Shown here piece after piece: positions 1 through 8,917 of a stretch of DNA of 36,700 nucleotides (position 1 is the stretch's first letter; every line of letters starts with the position of its first letter). The stretch is from assembly GCA_965371945.1 (NCBI GenBank), contig CBDVAK010000001.1:1-36700 (forward strand). Direction: 5' to 3'. The translations under genes were made by a program, and so were the position numbers. The notes under the pieces were generated by a model. The model was not told where the DNA came from and did not search any database. It saw only the letters and a program-made list of their open reading frames with translations. The stretch comes from CBDVAK01 sp965371945 (GTDB lineage: Bacteria; Pseudomonadota; Gammaproteobacteria; Competibacterales; JAHEDQ01).

Positions 1-59
1 CGCATTCTACTCCCGATCTCCTCGCCGTCAAGCGGAATCTTCAACCTCCGCCGATCGCC

Positions 60-545
60 TCAGAATGGGATATCGTCATCGAAACCATCGTCGGACACGG
101 CGTTGCCCGCGGGGCCACTGGCGCTGCCTGGTGCGCCTTGCGCATCCGAAGCCGGTGGTGGTGGTGCGGATTGATCGAAACCGCGATCGTAGTTGCTGCT
201 GCCACCACTGCGCGAATCGAGCATCTGCATGTCGTTGGCAACCACCTCGGTGGTGTATCGATCCTGGCCATCCTGCCCCTGCCACTTGCGGGTCTGCAAC
301 CGACCTTCGACATAGACCTTGGAGCCCTTCTTGAGGTACTCACCGACGATCTCGGCCAAGCGACCAAAAAATACCACCTTATGCCACTCGGTACGTTCCT
401 GCGCTTCACCACTTTGCTTGTCTTTCCAGCTGTCAGAGGTGGCCACGGTGACATTGGCGACAGCACCACCACTCGGCATGTAGCGCACCTCGGGATCGCG
501 TCCCAGATTTCCGATCAGTATTACCTTGTTGATGCCTCTGGCCAT
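60..545 (-). CDS. ssb: Single-stranded DNA-binding protein SSB
   Basis: Coats single-stranded DNA in replication, recombination and repair and recruits partner proteins. The 161-residue product starts MARGINKVILIGNLGRDPE, the usual SSB beginning. An OB-fold fills roughly residues 1-110, followed by a Gly/Ser/Pro/Ala-rich disordered linker. The acidic tip DDDIPF at the very C-terminus is the docking peptide for SSB partners. Length is close to the E. coli protein (178) with a shorter linker. The ATG is preceded by AGAGG about nine bases upstream. It lies downstream of and codirectional with the yajR-like gene, 115 bases away. A TATGAT at 611-616 in that gap could be a -10 box, but no good -35 accompanies it and no LexA-type CTGT-N8-ACAG is visible. 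Confidence 0.97.
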   Translation of the reverse strand: MARGINKVILIGNLGRDPEVRYMPSGGAVANVTVATSDSWKDKQSGEAQERTEWHKVVFFGRLAEIVGEYLKKGSKVYVEGRLQTRKWQGQDGQDRYTTEVVANDMQMLDSRSGGSSNYDRGFDQSAPPPPASDAQGAPGSASGPAGNAVSDDGFDDDIPF

Positions 546-660
546 CCGTTACAACCTCTGTTCAGGGCCCGTATCCGGGCATTTCATCAGTCTATACCTG
601 TCTCACAGCAATCATATTCGCTGCATACAGGCCACCTTGACGCGGGCGGGCATGCCGATG

Positions 661-2046
661 TCAGGTATCGCCGACGGTATCCATGAAACCATCCAGCGTC
701 TTGCGATCCAGACTCGCTATGTCCACCTTCAGGTAGGCGACGCTCTCTTCCGGGATCACCACCGTTTCCACGACACCTGTTACCGCCCCCAATTGCTCAC
801 TCAGGCCCAGCGGGTCGCGCAACTGCTCACGGCTCAACTTCAGGACCATGCTGCTCAGATAACGAGGCTGACCCATGCTCACTGCCAGCGCCAGCCACAC
901 CGCCACCATCAGCGCCGCCAATCCGAATACCCCACGGGCACCGAAAACACCGTACAGCGCTCCACCCAACGCACCGCCCAAAAAGGCACCGATGAATTGC
1001 GAGCTTGAATAGACACCCATGGCAGTGCCTTTGGAAGCGGCCGATGACAGTTTGGCAATCAACGACGGCAACAACGCTTCCAGCAGGTTGAAAGCCGCAA
1101 AAAACGCCAACAGCAGAAACCAGATACTCCAGTAGCTTACCGGGGCAAGCGTCAGTGCCAACTCGGCCAGCAGCAGCACGCCCACCGCGCCCACCAGTGT
1201 TTGTTTCATTCTGCGCCGGCGTTCGGCGAGGATGATAAAGGGCACGATGCCAAGCATCGACAGCAGCAGTACCGGCAGGTAGATATGCCAATGCTGGTCG
1301 GCAACCAGTCCGACCTGGTCGCGGAGCAACAGTGGCACGGCGATGAAAGTGGCGGTCAACACCATGTGCAACACCATGATGCCGAAATCGAGCCTCAGCA
1401 GTTGCCGGTCAGCCAGCACCCGGCCCAGTTGCGCCGGCACGGTTTCGGTATCCCGGTGGAACCCGCTGCGCACCGGTGTGGGCACCTGCAGGTGCAGGAT
1501 CGCCAGCGCGCCCAGCGCCAGCAGCGCTGTCGTCCAGAAAATGCCCTGCAGTCCAAACCAGCCGTTGATCAACGGACCGACCACCAGCGCCACCGCAAAG
1601 GCCGCTCCGATACTCATGCCGATGATCGCCATGATCTTCAGTCGCTGGTCCTCACGACTGAGATCGGCCGCCATCGCCATCACCGCGGCGGCGATCGCAC
1701 CCGTACCCTGCAGCGCACGACCCGCGACGATGCCATAGATGGAATCCGAGGTCGCAGCCACTACGCTGCCGAGGGCGAAAACCAGCAGCCCGGCGGTGAT
1801 CACCGGCTTGCGCCCAAGACGGTCCGAGAGCATGCCCAGCGGGATCTGGAAAATGGCCTGGGTAAGCCCGTAGATGCCAATCGCGATACCGATCAGGAAA
1901 GGCGTCGAGCCCTGCAGTTCGTCCACATAGAGCGACAACACCGGCAGAATCATGAACAGACCCAGCATGCGCGTCGCGAAGATGCCGGCCAGGCCGATTG
2001 CGGCCCGCAGTTCGGCCGGGCGTATCCGGGCCTGATCTTGTCTCAT
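661..2046 (-). CDS. yajR: MFS transporter, YajR family, with C-terminal YAM domain
   Basis: An inner-membrane major facilitator transporter of 461 residues. Twelve hydrophobic segments can be followed to about residue 390. The motif-A loop GMLSDRLGRKP follows TM2, and RALQGTGAIAAA and GTAMGVYSSSQF match E. coli YajR closely along the whole length. After the last helix, about 65 hydrophilic residues (from about 395) resemble the ferredoxin-like YAM domain that distinguishes YajR from other MFS drug exporters. Substrate is unknown in the family; a proton-driven efflux role is usually assumed. It sits between ssb and uvrA, an arrangement also seen in pseudomonads, and diverges from uvrA. The SD is weak. 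The family call is firm; the transported compound cannot be inferred. Confidence 0.92.
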   Translation of the reverse strand: MRQDQARIRPAELRAAIGLAGIFATRMLGLFMILPVLSLYVDELQGSTPFLIGIAIGIYGLTQAIFQIPLGMLSDRLGRKPVITAGLLVFALGSVVAATSDSIYGIVAGRALQGTGAIAAAVMAMAADLSREDQRLKIMAIIGMSIGAAFAVALVVGPLINGWFGLQGIFWTTALLALGALAILHLQVPTPVRSGFHRDTETVPAQLGRVLADRQLLRLDFGIMVLHMVLTATFIAVPLLLRDQVGLVADQHWHIYLPVLLLSMLGIVPFIILAERRRRMKQTLVGAVGVLLLAELALTLAPVSYWSIWFLLLAFFAAFNLLEALLPSLIAKLSSAASKGTAMGVYSSSQFIGAFLGGALGGALYGVFGARGVFGLAALMVAVWLALAVSMGQPRYLSSMVLKLSREQLRDPLGLSEQLGAVTGVVETVVIPEESVAYLKVDIASLDRKTLDGFMDTVGDT

Positions 2047-2102
2047 CGAATCACGGAGCAGTAAGGATGTGTAGGTGCCAAGCTGATGGAACGGTCCCGC
2101 CT

Positions 2103-2132
2103 TTGCCCGGCGGATCGCGAACGCCGTATAGT
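2103..2132 (+). promoter_or_regulatory. Probable sigma70 promoter of uvrA
   Basis: TTGCCC (2103-2108) and TATAGT (2127-2132) are separated by 18 bases and lie about 30 bases before the uvrA ATG, predicting a short leader of roughly 20 nt. No LexA box of the CTGT-N8-ACAG type is seen in the 115-base divergent gap with yajR. Confidence 0.55.
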
Positions 2133-2161
2133 ATCAGTTTGCCTGGAACTCTGGAATCGCA

Positions 2162-5011
2162 ATGGCGTCCATATTGATTCGTGGGGCGCGCACCCACAAC
2201 CTGCAGGGCATCGATCTGGATCTACCCAGAGACCGCTTGATCGTGGTCACCGGCCTGTCGGGGTCCGGCAAGTCATCACTGGCTTTCGATACCATCTACG
2301 CGGAAGGCCAGCGACGCTACGTGGAATCACTGTCCGCCTACGCGAGGCAGTTTCTGTCGATCATGGAAAAGCCTGATATCGATCATATCGAAGGGCTTTC
2401 GCCGGCGATTGCCATCGAGCAGAAATCGACCTCGCACAATCCACGCTCCACCGTCGGCACCGTCACCGAGATACACGATTATCTGCGCCTGCTGTTTGCA
2501 CGTGTGGGCATCCCCCGCTGCCCCGAGCACGGGCTCGATCTTAATGCACAGACCATCGGCCAGATGGTGGACCAGGTATTGGAGATCACCCCGGGTGCAC
2601 GCTTGATGTTGTTGGCGCCGGTGGTCAAGAATCGCAAGGGCGAACACCTGAAACTGCTGCAGGAGCTGCGCGCACAGGGCTTTATTCGGGCCCGGATCGA
2701 TGGCGAAGTGGTGCAGTTGGAAGCGCCCCCCGAACTGGACCTGCGCCGCAACCACACCATCGAAGTGGTGGTGGACCGGTTCCGCGTGCGGGACGATCTG
2801 CGCCTGCGCCTGGCCGAATCCTTCGAAACGGCGGTGCGCCTCGCCGATGGGCTCGCGCAGGTGGCCTGGATGGACGAGCCGGAACACGCGGAGCTGGTGT
2901 TTTCAGCGCGCTTTGCATGTCCCCGCTGCGGCTACAGCATCTCGGAGCTGGAGCCGCGCCTGTTTTCTTTCAACAACCCGCTCGGAGCGTGCCCCTCCTG
3001 CGACGGCCTGGGGGTGCACCAGTTCTTTGACCCCTCGATGATCGTGGCACATCCGCACCTCAGTCTGGCGGGCGGCGCAATCCGCGGCTGGGATCGTCGC
3101 AACGGCTACTATTTCCAGATGATCAATGCGTTGGGAGAGCACTATGGTTTTGATGTCGAAGTGCCCTTCGAAACACTGGCGGAGAACGTCCAGCGGGTAT
3201 TGTTGTATGGCAGCGAGGGCGAGTCGATTAAGTTCAACTATGCCGACGCGCGTGGCCGCCGGGTGACCCGAAGCCATTCCTTCGAAGGCATCATTCCCAA
3301 TATGCAGCGCCGCTATCGCGACACCGAATCATCCGCGGTCAGGGAAGAGCTGGCCAAGTACCTGGCCACCGAGCCTTGTCCCGACTGTCACGGCAGCCGT
3401 TTCAACGAGGCCGCCCGCAATGTATTTATCGACAACCGTACCCTGCCGGAGATGAGCGCCCTGCCGGTCGGAGAGGCCGCCAAACTGGCGGAGCAGCTGG
3501 TGCTGCCCGGGCGCCGTGGCGAGATCGCCGCCAGGATCCTCAAGGAGATCCGTGCAAGGCTCGGATTCCTGGTGAACGTCGGGCTCGACTACCTGACCCT
3601 GGAACGCAGCGCCGAAACCTTGTCGGGGGGAGAAGGGCAACGAATCCGCCTGGCCAGTCAGATTGGTGCCGGGCTTGTTGGCGTCATGTATGTGCTCGAC
3701 GAGCCTTCCATTGGTCTGCATCAACGCGACAACCAACGACTGCTGAACACACTGCTGCGTTTGCGGGACCTGGGCAACACCGTGATTGTGGTGGAACACG
3801 ACGAGGAGGCCATCCGCAGCGCCGACTATGTTGTCGACATGGGTCCCGGGGCCGGTGTCCACGGCGGGCGCGTGGTCGCCCAGGGCACCCCCGCCGAGGT
3901 ACAGGCCAACCCCGCCTCGCTGACCGGGCAGTACCTGGCCGGACATCGTCGCATCGAGATTCCCGCGCTCCGCAAGGAGCCCCGCGAGAACCACATGCTG
4001 AGCATCCGCGGCGCGCGTGGCAACAATCTGCGCTCACTCTCAGTGGATATTCCGGTTGGTCTGCTGACCTGCGTCACCGGGGTATCGGGCTCGGGCAAGT
4101 CGACCCTGATCAACGATACCCTGTACCGGCATGTCGCCCGTGAACTCAACGGCGCCAATCTGCAACCAGCGCCGTGTGACCGCTTGCTCGGCTTGTCGGC
4201 GTTCGACAAGGTCGTCAATATCGATCAAAGCCCGATCGGGCGCACACCGCGCTCCAACCCGGCCACCTATACGGGCCTGTTTACGCCGATCCGGGAACTG
4301 TTCGCGGGTACCGCCGAGGCCCGTTCGCGGGGTTACGCTCCCGGTCGCTTCAGCTTCAACGTCAAGGGTGGCCGCTGCGAAGCCTGCCAGGGTGACGGCG
4401 TCATCAAGGTGGAGATGCATTTTCTGCCGGATATCTACGTCACCTGCGACGTGTGTACCGGCCAGCGTTACAATCGGGAAACTCTCGATATTCAATACAA
4501 GGGCGGCAATATCCACGACGTATTGGACATGACGGTTGAAGATGGTCTGGAATTTTTCTCGGCGGTGCCCGTAGTCTCCCGCAAACTGCAGACCTTGATG
4601 GACGTCGGTCTTGCCTATCTGCGCCTGGGACAGAACGCAACCACCCTCTCGGGTGGCGAGGCACAGCGGGTCAAACTGGCCAAGGAGCTGTCCAAGCGTG
4701 ATACCGGCAATACACTTTATATCCTCGACGAACCGACCACCGGGTTGCACTTTTACGATATCGAACAACTGCTACAGGTGCTGCAGCGGTTGCGCGACCA
4801 CGGCAATACCGTGCTGGTGATCGAACACAACCTCGATGTCATCAAGACCGCCGACTGGATCATCGATCTGGGCCCGGAAGGAGGCGCCGGTGGTGGCACC
4901 GTGGTGGTTGCCGGCACGCCCGAGACTGTCGCTGCCTGCAGCGAATCACATACCGGCCACTTCCTCAGCCCTGTGCTCGGCGGCCCGCACAGCAGCCGCA
5001 TCGCCGGTTGA
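2162..5011 (+). CDS. uvrA: Excinuclease ABC subunit A
   Basis: Damage-recognition ATPase of nucleotide excision repair; the UvrA dimer loads UvrB at lesions. The 949 residues (E. coli 940) hold two ABC modules. Module I has Walker A GLSGSGKS at residues 31-38, a C4 zinc module with C253/C256/C277/C280 (the same numbering as E. coli), signature LSGGEGQR and Walker B VLDEPSIGLH. Module II has Walker A GVSGSGKS at 640-647, a second zinc finger (CEACQGDG to CDVC), LSGGEAQR and ILDEPTTGLH. All catalytic motifs are intact. The start matches family N-termini (MASILIRGARTHNLQGI); the SD is weak (GGA). It is the only plus-strand gene in the window. It diverges from yajR and converges on the DUF62 gene with an 18-base gap. 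Confidence 0.98.
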   Translation: MASILIRGARTHNLQGIDLDLPRDRLIVVTGLSGSGKSSLAFDTIYAEGQRRYVESLSAYARQFLSIMEKPDIDHIEGLSPAIAIEQKSTSHNPRSTVGTVTEIHDYLRLLFARVGIPRCPEHGLDLNAQTIGQMVDQVLEITPGARLMLLAPVVKNRKGEHLKLLQELRAQGFIRARIDGEVVQLEAPPELDLRRNHTIEVVVDRFRVRDDLRLRLAESFETAVRLADGLAQVAWMDEPEHAELVFSARFACPRCGYSISELEPRLFSFNNPLGACPSCDGLGVHQFFDPSMIVAHPHLSLAGGAIRGWDRRNGYYFQMINALGEHYGFDVEVPFETLAENVQRVLLYGSEGESIKFNYADARGRRVTRSHSFEGIIPNMQRRYRDTESSAVREELAKYLATEPCPDCHGSRFNEAARNVFIDNRTLPEMSALPVGEAAKLAEQLVLPGRRGEIAARILKEIRARLGFLVNVGLDYLTLERSAETLSGGEGQRIRLASQIGAGLVGVMYVLDEPSIGLHQRDNQRLLNTLLRLRDLGNTVIVVEHDEEAIRSADYVVDMGPGAGVHGGRVVAQGTPAEVQANPASLTGQYLAGHRRIEIPALRKEPRENHMLSIRGARGNNLRSLSVDIPVGLLTCVTGVSGSGKSTLINDTLYRHVARELNGANLQPAPCDRLLGLSAFDKVVNIDQSPIGRTPRSNPATYTGLFTPIRELFAGTAEARSRGYAPGRFSFNVKGGRCEACQGDGVIKVEMHFLPDIYVTCDVCTGQRYNRETLDIQYKGGNIHDVLDMTVEDGLEFFSAVPVVSRKLQTLMDVGLAYLRLGQNATTLSGGEAQRVKLAKELSKRDTGNTLYILDEPTTGLHFYDIEQLLQVLQRLRDHGNTVLVIEHNLDVIKTADWIIDLGPEGGAGGGTVVVAGTPETVAACSESHTGHFLSPVLGGPHSSRIAG

Positions 5012-5029
5012 CGGAGATCACAGACCGCC

Positions 5030-5758
5030 TCAGATCGAAACCGTGATTGCTGCGCCCGGCTGCAGCCCCAGCGCCCGCGCCGCGCTGCCCTGGTTGACCG
5101 CGATCTCTACCAGCCCCATCGAGTTGCCGTACCAGAATGCATGGCCGGTGGGAACCGCTGAGAAAGTCGTCGCTGCACAGACGACCCGGGAACCGGCCAT
5201 GATCCGGGCGGAGCGCGGAAATTCCGAACTGCGTATTCCGGTCACGACATTGCCGAAACCATCGACATAGATCGCCTCGGCGAGATCCCCGCCATCGTGG
5301 GCAGAGGAGCGCGTGACAGGCGAACCCAGTGTCGCGGGGACTTCCGCAACCTGGGCCAACCGGGCTGCCACCGGTGCAAACAGATCGCGACCGTGAAAGC
5401 TGGCCGACAAACGCTCCGGGCGCCAGTCGATCCGCCACCAGCAGCAACCCGTACCCCGGGCGGCAACCACGTCCAGCAAACCATTGTCAGGCCCCACGTA
5501 CCATCGCTGTCCCGCCCGCAGGATCACCGCTTCGCGGTCGCCACCAACGCCAGGATCGACAATCGCCAGCACGACGCAACCAGGCGGCAACTCCGCTACC
5601 AGAGCTGCCAGCAAATGGCCGGCAGCCCTAGGTTGCAAGCGCGGTGCGTCGCTGATCAGATCCACCACCGGTATGGTTGGCGCCTGGGCCGCGAGCACCA
5701 GCCGCAACTGGCCCAGATAGGGGCCATGTGTGCTGAAATCAGTAAAGGTAACGATCAT
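5030..5758 (-). CDS. SAM hydroxide adenosyltransferase (DUF62 / SAM hydrolase family)
   Basis: Relative of fluorinase and chlorinase. Characterised non-halogenating members hydrolyse S-adenosylmethionine to adenosine and methionine using water or hydroxide. The 242 residues show the family marks in order: TDFSTHGPYLGQL at the N-terminus, DPGVGGDRE near 70-78, VGPDNGLL, SFHGRDLFAPVAA and VDGFGNVVTGI, then a small C-terminal beta domain. The Asp (DPGVG), Arg (following Glu-Asp-type loop) and His (FHGRD) of the reported catalytic triad are present, so it should be active as a hydrolase; halide use is not suggested. It lies just beyond the alpha-operon terminator on the same strand. No convincing promoter and only a weak SD are visible. 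Physiological role is not established for the family. Confidence 0.88.
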   Translation of the reverse strand: MIVTFTDFSTHGPYLGQLRLVLAAQAPTIPVVDLISDAPRLQPRAAGHLLAALVAELPPGCVVLAIVDPGVGGDREAVILRAGQRWYVGPDNGLLDVVAARGTGCCWWRIDWRPERLSASFHGRDLFAPVAARLAQVAEVPATLGSPVTRSSAHDGGDLAEAIYVDGFGNVVTGIRSSEFPRSARIMAGSRVVCAATTFSAVPTGHAFWYGNSMGLVEIAVNQGSAARALGLQPGAAITVSI

Positions 5759-5870
5759 GATCGGCCACTACCCGGGGGTGTAACCCGTCGCCCGCGGCTT
5801 GCAGGGTCCGGTCTGGGTCCGCATCCGGCAGCTTACACCCAATACCCAGGCGCCGCGTGTGCACGCCGCC

Positions 5871-5903
5871 ACAAACGAAAAAGGCCGGGTTCGACCCCGG
5901 CCC
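5871..5903 (-). terminator. Intrinsic terminator of the alpha operon
   Basis: Read on the minus strand, GGCCGGGG and CCCGGCC form a GC-rich stem with a short loop (5883-5902), followed directly by TTTTTCGTTTGT. It lies 28 bases after the rplQ stop and ends the ribosomal superoperon before the DUF62 gene. Confidence 0.88.
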
Positions 5904-5930
5904 TTTCAAATCATAGCTGAGCAGTTGCGC

Positions 5931-6317
5931 TCAGTCTTCTGTGCCCGATTCGTCAGCCTGGGGACGATCGACCAGCTCCACATAGGCCATCGGCGCCGCG
6001 TCTCCGGCGCGCAGGCCGCACTTGAGTATGCGCAGATAACCCCCCGGGCGATCCTTGTAGCGCGGCCCCAACTCGTTGAACAGCTTGGTCACCACATCAC
6101 GCTGACGCAAACGTGCAAAAGCCAGTCTGCGATTGGCCACGCTGTCCTGCTTGGACAAGGTGATCAGCGGCTCGGCCACGCTGCGCAGTTCTTTGGCCTT
6201 GGGCAGCGTGGTGCGTATCAGTTCGTGCTCGAACAGCGATGAAGCCATATTGCGAAACATGGCTTTACGATGACTGCTGTTGCGGTTCAGTTTCCGACCG
6301 GCTCGGCGGTGACGCAT
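5931..6317 (-). CDS. rplQ: 50S ribosomal protein L17 (bL17)
   Basis: Large-subunit protein bL17, last gene of the alpha cluster. The start was set at MRHRRAGRKLNRNSSHR, which matches E. coli, rather than five codons upstream; GAGGG lies eight bases before this ATG. The 128-residue product (E. coli 127) keeps the diagnostic stretches RKAMFRNMA, TTLPKAKELR and LKCGLRAGDAAPMAYVELV. It follows rpoA closely and is followed by a strong terminator. Confidence 0.97.
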   Translation of the reverse strand: MRHRRAGRKLNRNSSHRKAMFRNMASSLFEHELIRTTLPKAKELRSVAEPLITLSKQDSVANRRLAFARLRQRDVVTKLFNELGPRYKDRPGGYLRILKCGLRAGDAAPMAYVELVDRPQADESGTED

Positions 6318-6366
6318 TAAGATATCCCTCAAATCCCCTCCGCACGAGGCGGAGGTTCAAGCTCAT

Positions 6367-7377
6367 TCAGATAGGACGCCTGAGTGCGTCGGTGTCGGGG
6401 TAGAGCCCCGGCGGTGGCCAGTTCTCCAGCCTCATTCCCAGGGACAAGGCATGGGCGGCCAGTACGTCCTTGATCTCGGTAAGCGATTTCTTGCCGAGGT
6501 TGGGCGTCTTCAACAACTCGACCTCGGTACGTTGAATCAGGTCACCGATGTAGTAGATGCTCTCGGCCTTCAGGCAGTTCGCAGAACGCACCGTCAACTC
6601 CAGATCGTCGACCGGGCGCAACAGGATGGGATCAATTTCGACCTCCGGCTCCTCGACTTCGCCCTTGGGTCCGCCCTTGAGCTCGACGAACACGGAAAGC
6701 TGATCGAGCAGGATGCTGGCCGCCGTGCGAATGGCTTCCTCGGCGCCGATCGTGCCATTGGTCTCGATATCGACGATCAGCTTGTCGAGATCGGTGCGCT
6801 GTTCGACGCGCGCCGCTTCCACCTTGTAGGCGACCTTGCTGACGGGGCTGAATGAAGCATCGATCTGCAGTCTGCCGATCGGCCGGGTTTCGTCATCAGC
6901 ACCGCCCCGGCTGCCGACCGGCTGATAACCACGGCCTTTTTCGACCTTCAACCGCATGCTCACGTCGCCTTCCTCGGTGAGATGACAGATCACGTGCTCG
7001 GGATTGATGACGTCGATGGTGTGATCACGTTCGATGTCAGCGGCGGTTACCGTCCCTGGTCCCTTGCCGCGCAGCGACAGATAAGAGGGTTTGTCACCTT
7101 CCATACGCAGTGCAACGCCTTTGAGGTTGAGCAACACCTCGATGACGTCTTCCTGCACGCCCTCGATGGTGGTGTACTCATGCAGCACCCCGTCGATCTC
7201 GGCCTCGACAATGGCGGCGCCAGAGATCGAGGACAACAATATGCGGCGCAGGGCATTGCCCAGCGTGTGGCCGAAACCCCGCTCCAGCGGTTCCAGGGTT
7301 ACTTTGGCTTGCCGGTCATTGCGGGCATCGACGTCCACAATGCTGGGTTTCAGTAGTTCAGTCAGAGAAGCCGACAT
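6367..7377 (-). CDS. rpoA: DNA-directed RNA polymerase subunit alpha
   Basis: Alpha subunit; its dimer scaffolds polymerase assembly. The N-terminal domain includes EPLERGFGHTLGNALRRILLSS, the helix that dimerises. The linker is acidic (GEVEEPEVEIDP). The C-terminal domain has RSANCLKAE, whose Arg corresponds to R265 contacting UP-element DNA, and TPNLGKKSLTEIKD. The tail is about nine residues longer than in E. coli. The start is ambiguous: an ATG at 7386 lies only two bases after GGAGG, whereas the ATG at 7377 (MSASLTELLKPS, 336 residues) lies eleven bases after it and aligns with the family, so 7377 was chosen. It sits between rpsD and rplQ, as in E. coli. Confidence 0.96.
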   Translation of the reverse strand: MSASLTELLKPSIVDVDARNDRQAKVTLEPLERGFGHTLGNALRRILLSSISGAAIVEAEIDGVLHEYTTIEGVQEDVIEVLLNLKGVALRMEGDKPSYLSLRGKGPGTVTAADIERDHTIDVINPEHVICHLTEEGDVSMRLKVEKGRGYQPVGSRGGADDETRPIGRLQIDASFSPVSKVAYKVEAARVEQRTDLDKLIVDIETNGTIGAEEAIRTAASILLDQLSVFVELKGGPKGEVEEPEVEIDPILLRPVDDLELTVRSANCLKAESIYYIGDLIQRTEVELLKTPNLGKKSLTEIKDVLAAHALSLGMRLENWPPPGLYPDTDALRRPI

Positions 7378-7407
7378 CTGGCTCATTCCCTCCGAAAATT
7401 GCAGGGG

Positions 7408-8031
7408 TTACTTGGAGTACAGCTCGACCACCAGCGACTCGTTGATGTCGGCCGACAGATCACTGCGTTCCGGCACCCGCTTGAGGGTCCCTTCCATCTT
7501 GTCGGCATCCACCTCCACCCAGTCCGCAAACCCCAGGCTGGCATTGACGGCCAGGGCATCCTGTACACGGGTCTGTTTGCGGGCGCGCTCGCGGATACTG
7601 ATCACGTCGCTTTCGCTCACTTGGTAGGAAGGCACGTTGACCCCGCCACCATTGACCAGTATGCACTTGTGGGATACCAGCTGGCGGGCTTCCGCACGGG
7701 TGATACCGTAACCCATGCGATAGACCATATTGTCGAGACGGCATTCCAGCAGGCGCAGCAGGTTCTCACCGGTCGAGCCCTTCTGCTGGGAAGCTCTCTT
7801 GTAATAATTGCTGAACTGACGCTCCAGCACACCGTACATTCGCCGCAACTTCTGCTTTTCGCGTAACTGCAGTCCATAGTCGGACAGCCGGGCACGTCGC
7901 GCGCTCGGCTTCTGGCCGGGCACTTTCTCCATATTGCATTTGGAGTCCAGCGGTCGGGCCGGCGATTTCAGGAACAGATCTGTCCCCTCACGTCGGCTGA
8001 GCTTGCATTTTGGTCCGATATATCTCGCCAC
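7408..8031 (-). CDS. rpsD: 30S ribosomal protein S4 (uS4)
   Basis: Primary 16S rRNA binder that nucleates the 30S body; in E. coli it also represses the alpha operon translationally. The 207 residues (E. coli 206) start MARYIGPKCKLSRREGTDLF and contain the S4-domain core LDNMVYRMGYGITRAEARQLVSHK. The end, SADINESLVVELYSK, is near-identical to E. coli. The start codon is GTG, with AGGAG seven bases upstream. It is located between rpsK and rpoA. Confidence 0.98.
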   Translation of the reverse strand: MARYIGPKCKLSRREGTDLFLKSPARPLDSKCNMEKVPGQKPSARRARLSDYGLQLREKQKLRRMYGVLERQFSNYYKRASQQKGSTGENLLRLLECRLDNMVYRMGYGITRAEARQLVSHKCILVNGGGVNVPSYQVSESDVISIRERARKQTRVQDALAVNASLGFADWVEVDADKMEGTLKRVPERSDLSADINESLVVELYSK

Positions 8032-8046
8032 GATTCGACTCCTGAC

Positions 8047-8436
8047 TCAGACGCGCCGCTTTTTGGGCGGGCGGCAACCGTTGTGCGGGATCGGCGTCAC
8101 ATCGGTAATACTGTTGATACGAAATCCAGCGCCGTTGAGCGCACGAACCGCGGATTCCCGACCCGGCCCGGGGCCCTTGACATTGACGTCCAGGCTTTTC
8201 ATGCCGAATTCCTTGACCTTCTCGCCAACCCGCTCGGCCGCCACCTGGGCAGCGAACGGAGTACTCTTGCGAGAGCCCCGGAAACCGGAACCGCCAGCGG
8301 TCGCCCAGGCCAGGGTATTACCCTGGCGATCCGAGATCGCGATGATCGTATTGTTGAACGACGCGTGAATATGCGCGACGCCATCCGTCACCGTTCTCTT
8401 GACGCGCTTGCGCGACCGGGCACTGCCTTTAGCCAT
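8047..8436 (-). CDS. rpsK: 30S ribosomal protein S11 (uS11)
   Basis: Platform protein of the 30S subunit. The 129 residues match E. coli in length. Marks include HIHASFNNTIIAISDRQGN, FRGSRKSTPFAAQVAAE and the C-terminal PIPHNGCRPPKKRRV. The Asn-Gly near the end is the site converted to isoaspartate in E. coli. It lies 46 bases after rpsM and 15 before rpsD. Confidence 0.98.
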   Translation of the reverse strand: MAKGSARSRKRVKRTVTDGVAHIHASFNNTIIAISDRQGNTLAWATAGGSGFRGSRKSTPFAAQVAAERVGEKVKEFGMKSLDVNVKGPGPGRESAVRALNGAGFRINSITDVTPIPHNGCRPPKKRRV

Positions 8437-8482
8437 GGTTTCTACCTGATTCGAAAAAGGTTTTGAACGCTAACGACGCTCA

Positions 8483-8839
8483 TCATTTCCTGATTGGCCG
8501 CCGCGGACCCTTGCGGGTGCGCGCATTGGTCCGGGTACGCTGGCCACGTAGCGGCAGACCACGCCGGTGTCGCACGCCACGGTAGCATCCAAGATCCATG
8601 AGACGCTTGATGTTCATGGACACCTCGCGCCGCAGGTCGCCCTCGACCGGGTAGTTGCCAACCTCGGTGCGCAGGGACTCGACCTGATTCTCGGCGAGAT
8701 TCCGGACCACGGTAGCCGGATCCACGCCGGCAGCCGCACAAATTTTCTGGGCCCGCGTCGGCCCGATTCCGTAAATAGCCTGCAGTGCGATGACTGCGTG
8801 CTTTTGCACGGGAATATTGACACCTGCAATACGTGCCAT
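8483..8839 (-). CDS. rpsM: 30S ribosomal protein S13 (uS13)
   Basis: Head protein that contacts the P-site tRNA and the 50S bridge. The 118 residues begin MARIAGVNIPVQKHAVIALQ and end with the basic tail TRTNARTRKGPRRPIRK typical of bacterial S13. AGGAG lies eight to nine bases before the ATG. It is the first gene after a strong promoter (8889-8917), so it heads the alpha transcript. Confidence 0.98.
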   Translation of the reverse strand: MARIAGVNIPVQKHAVIALQAIYGIGPTRAQKICAAAGVDPATVVRNLAENQVESLRTEVGNYPVEGDLRREVSMNIKRLMDLGCYRGVRHRRGLPLRGQRTRTNARTRKGPRRPIRK

Positions 8840-8888
8840 CCGTCAAACTCCTGAAATCAACTGTGTGCCGGCCGCAGAAAAGCTGCGC

Positions 8889-8917
8889 ATCATAGCCGAC
8901 AGAAAACTCCGAATCAA
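8889..8917 (-). promoter_or_regulatory. Sigma70 promoter of the alpha operon
   Basis: On the minus strand, TTGATT (8912-8917) and TATGAT (8889-8894) are separated by exactly 17 bases in the 117-base gap between rpmJ and rpsM. Predicted transcription start is near 8882, giving a leader of about 43 nt before rpsM. A 6-bp stem (CAGGGC/GCCCTG, 8949-8965) encloses the rpmJ stop codon just upstream but has no T-tract, so read-through from spc is likely as well. Confidence 0.78.

Noticed and set aside
1..59. Possible gene or terminator downstream of ssb at the left edge
   Set aside because: Only 59 bases are available; no stem with T-run and no start of a recognisable gene are visible.
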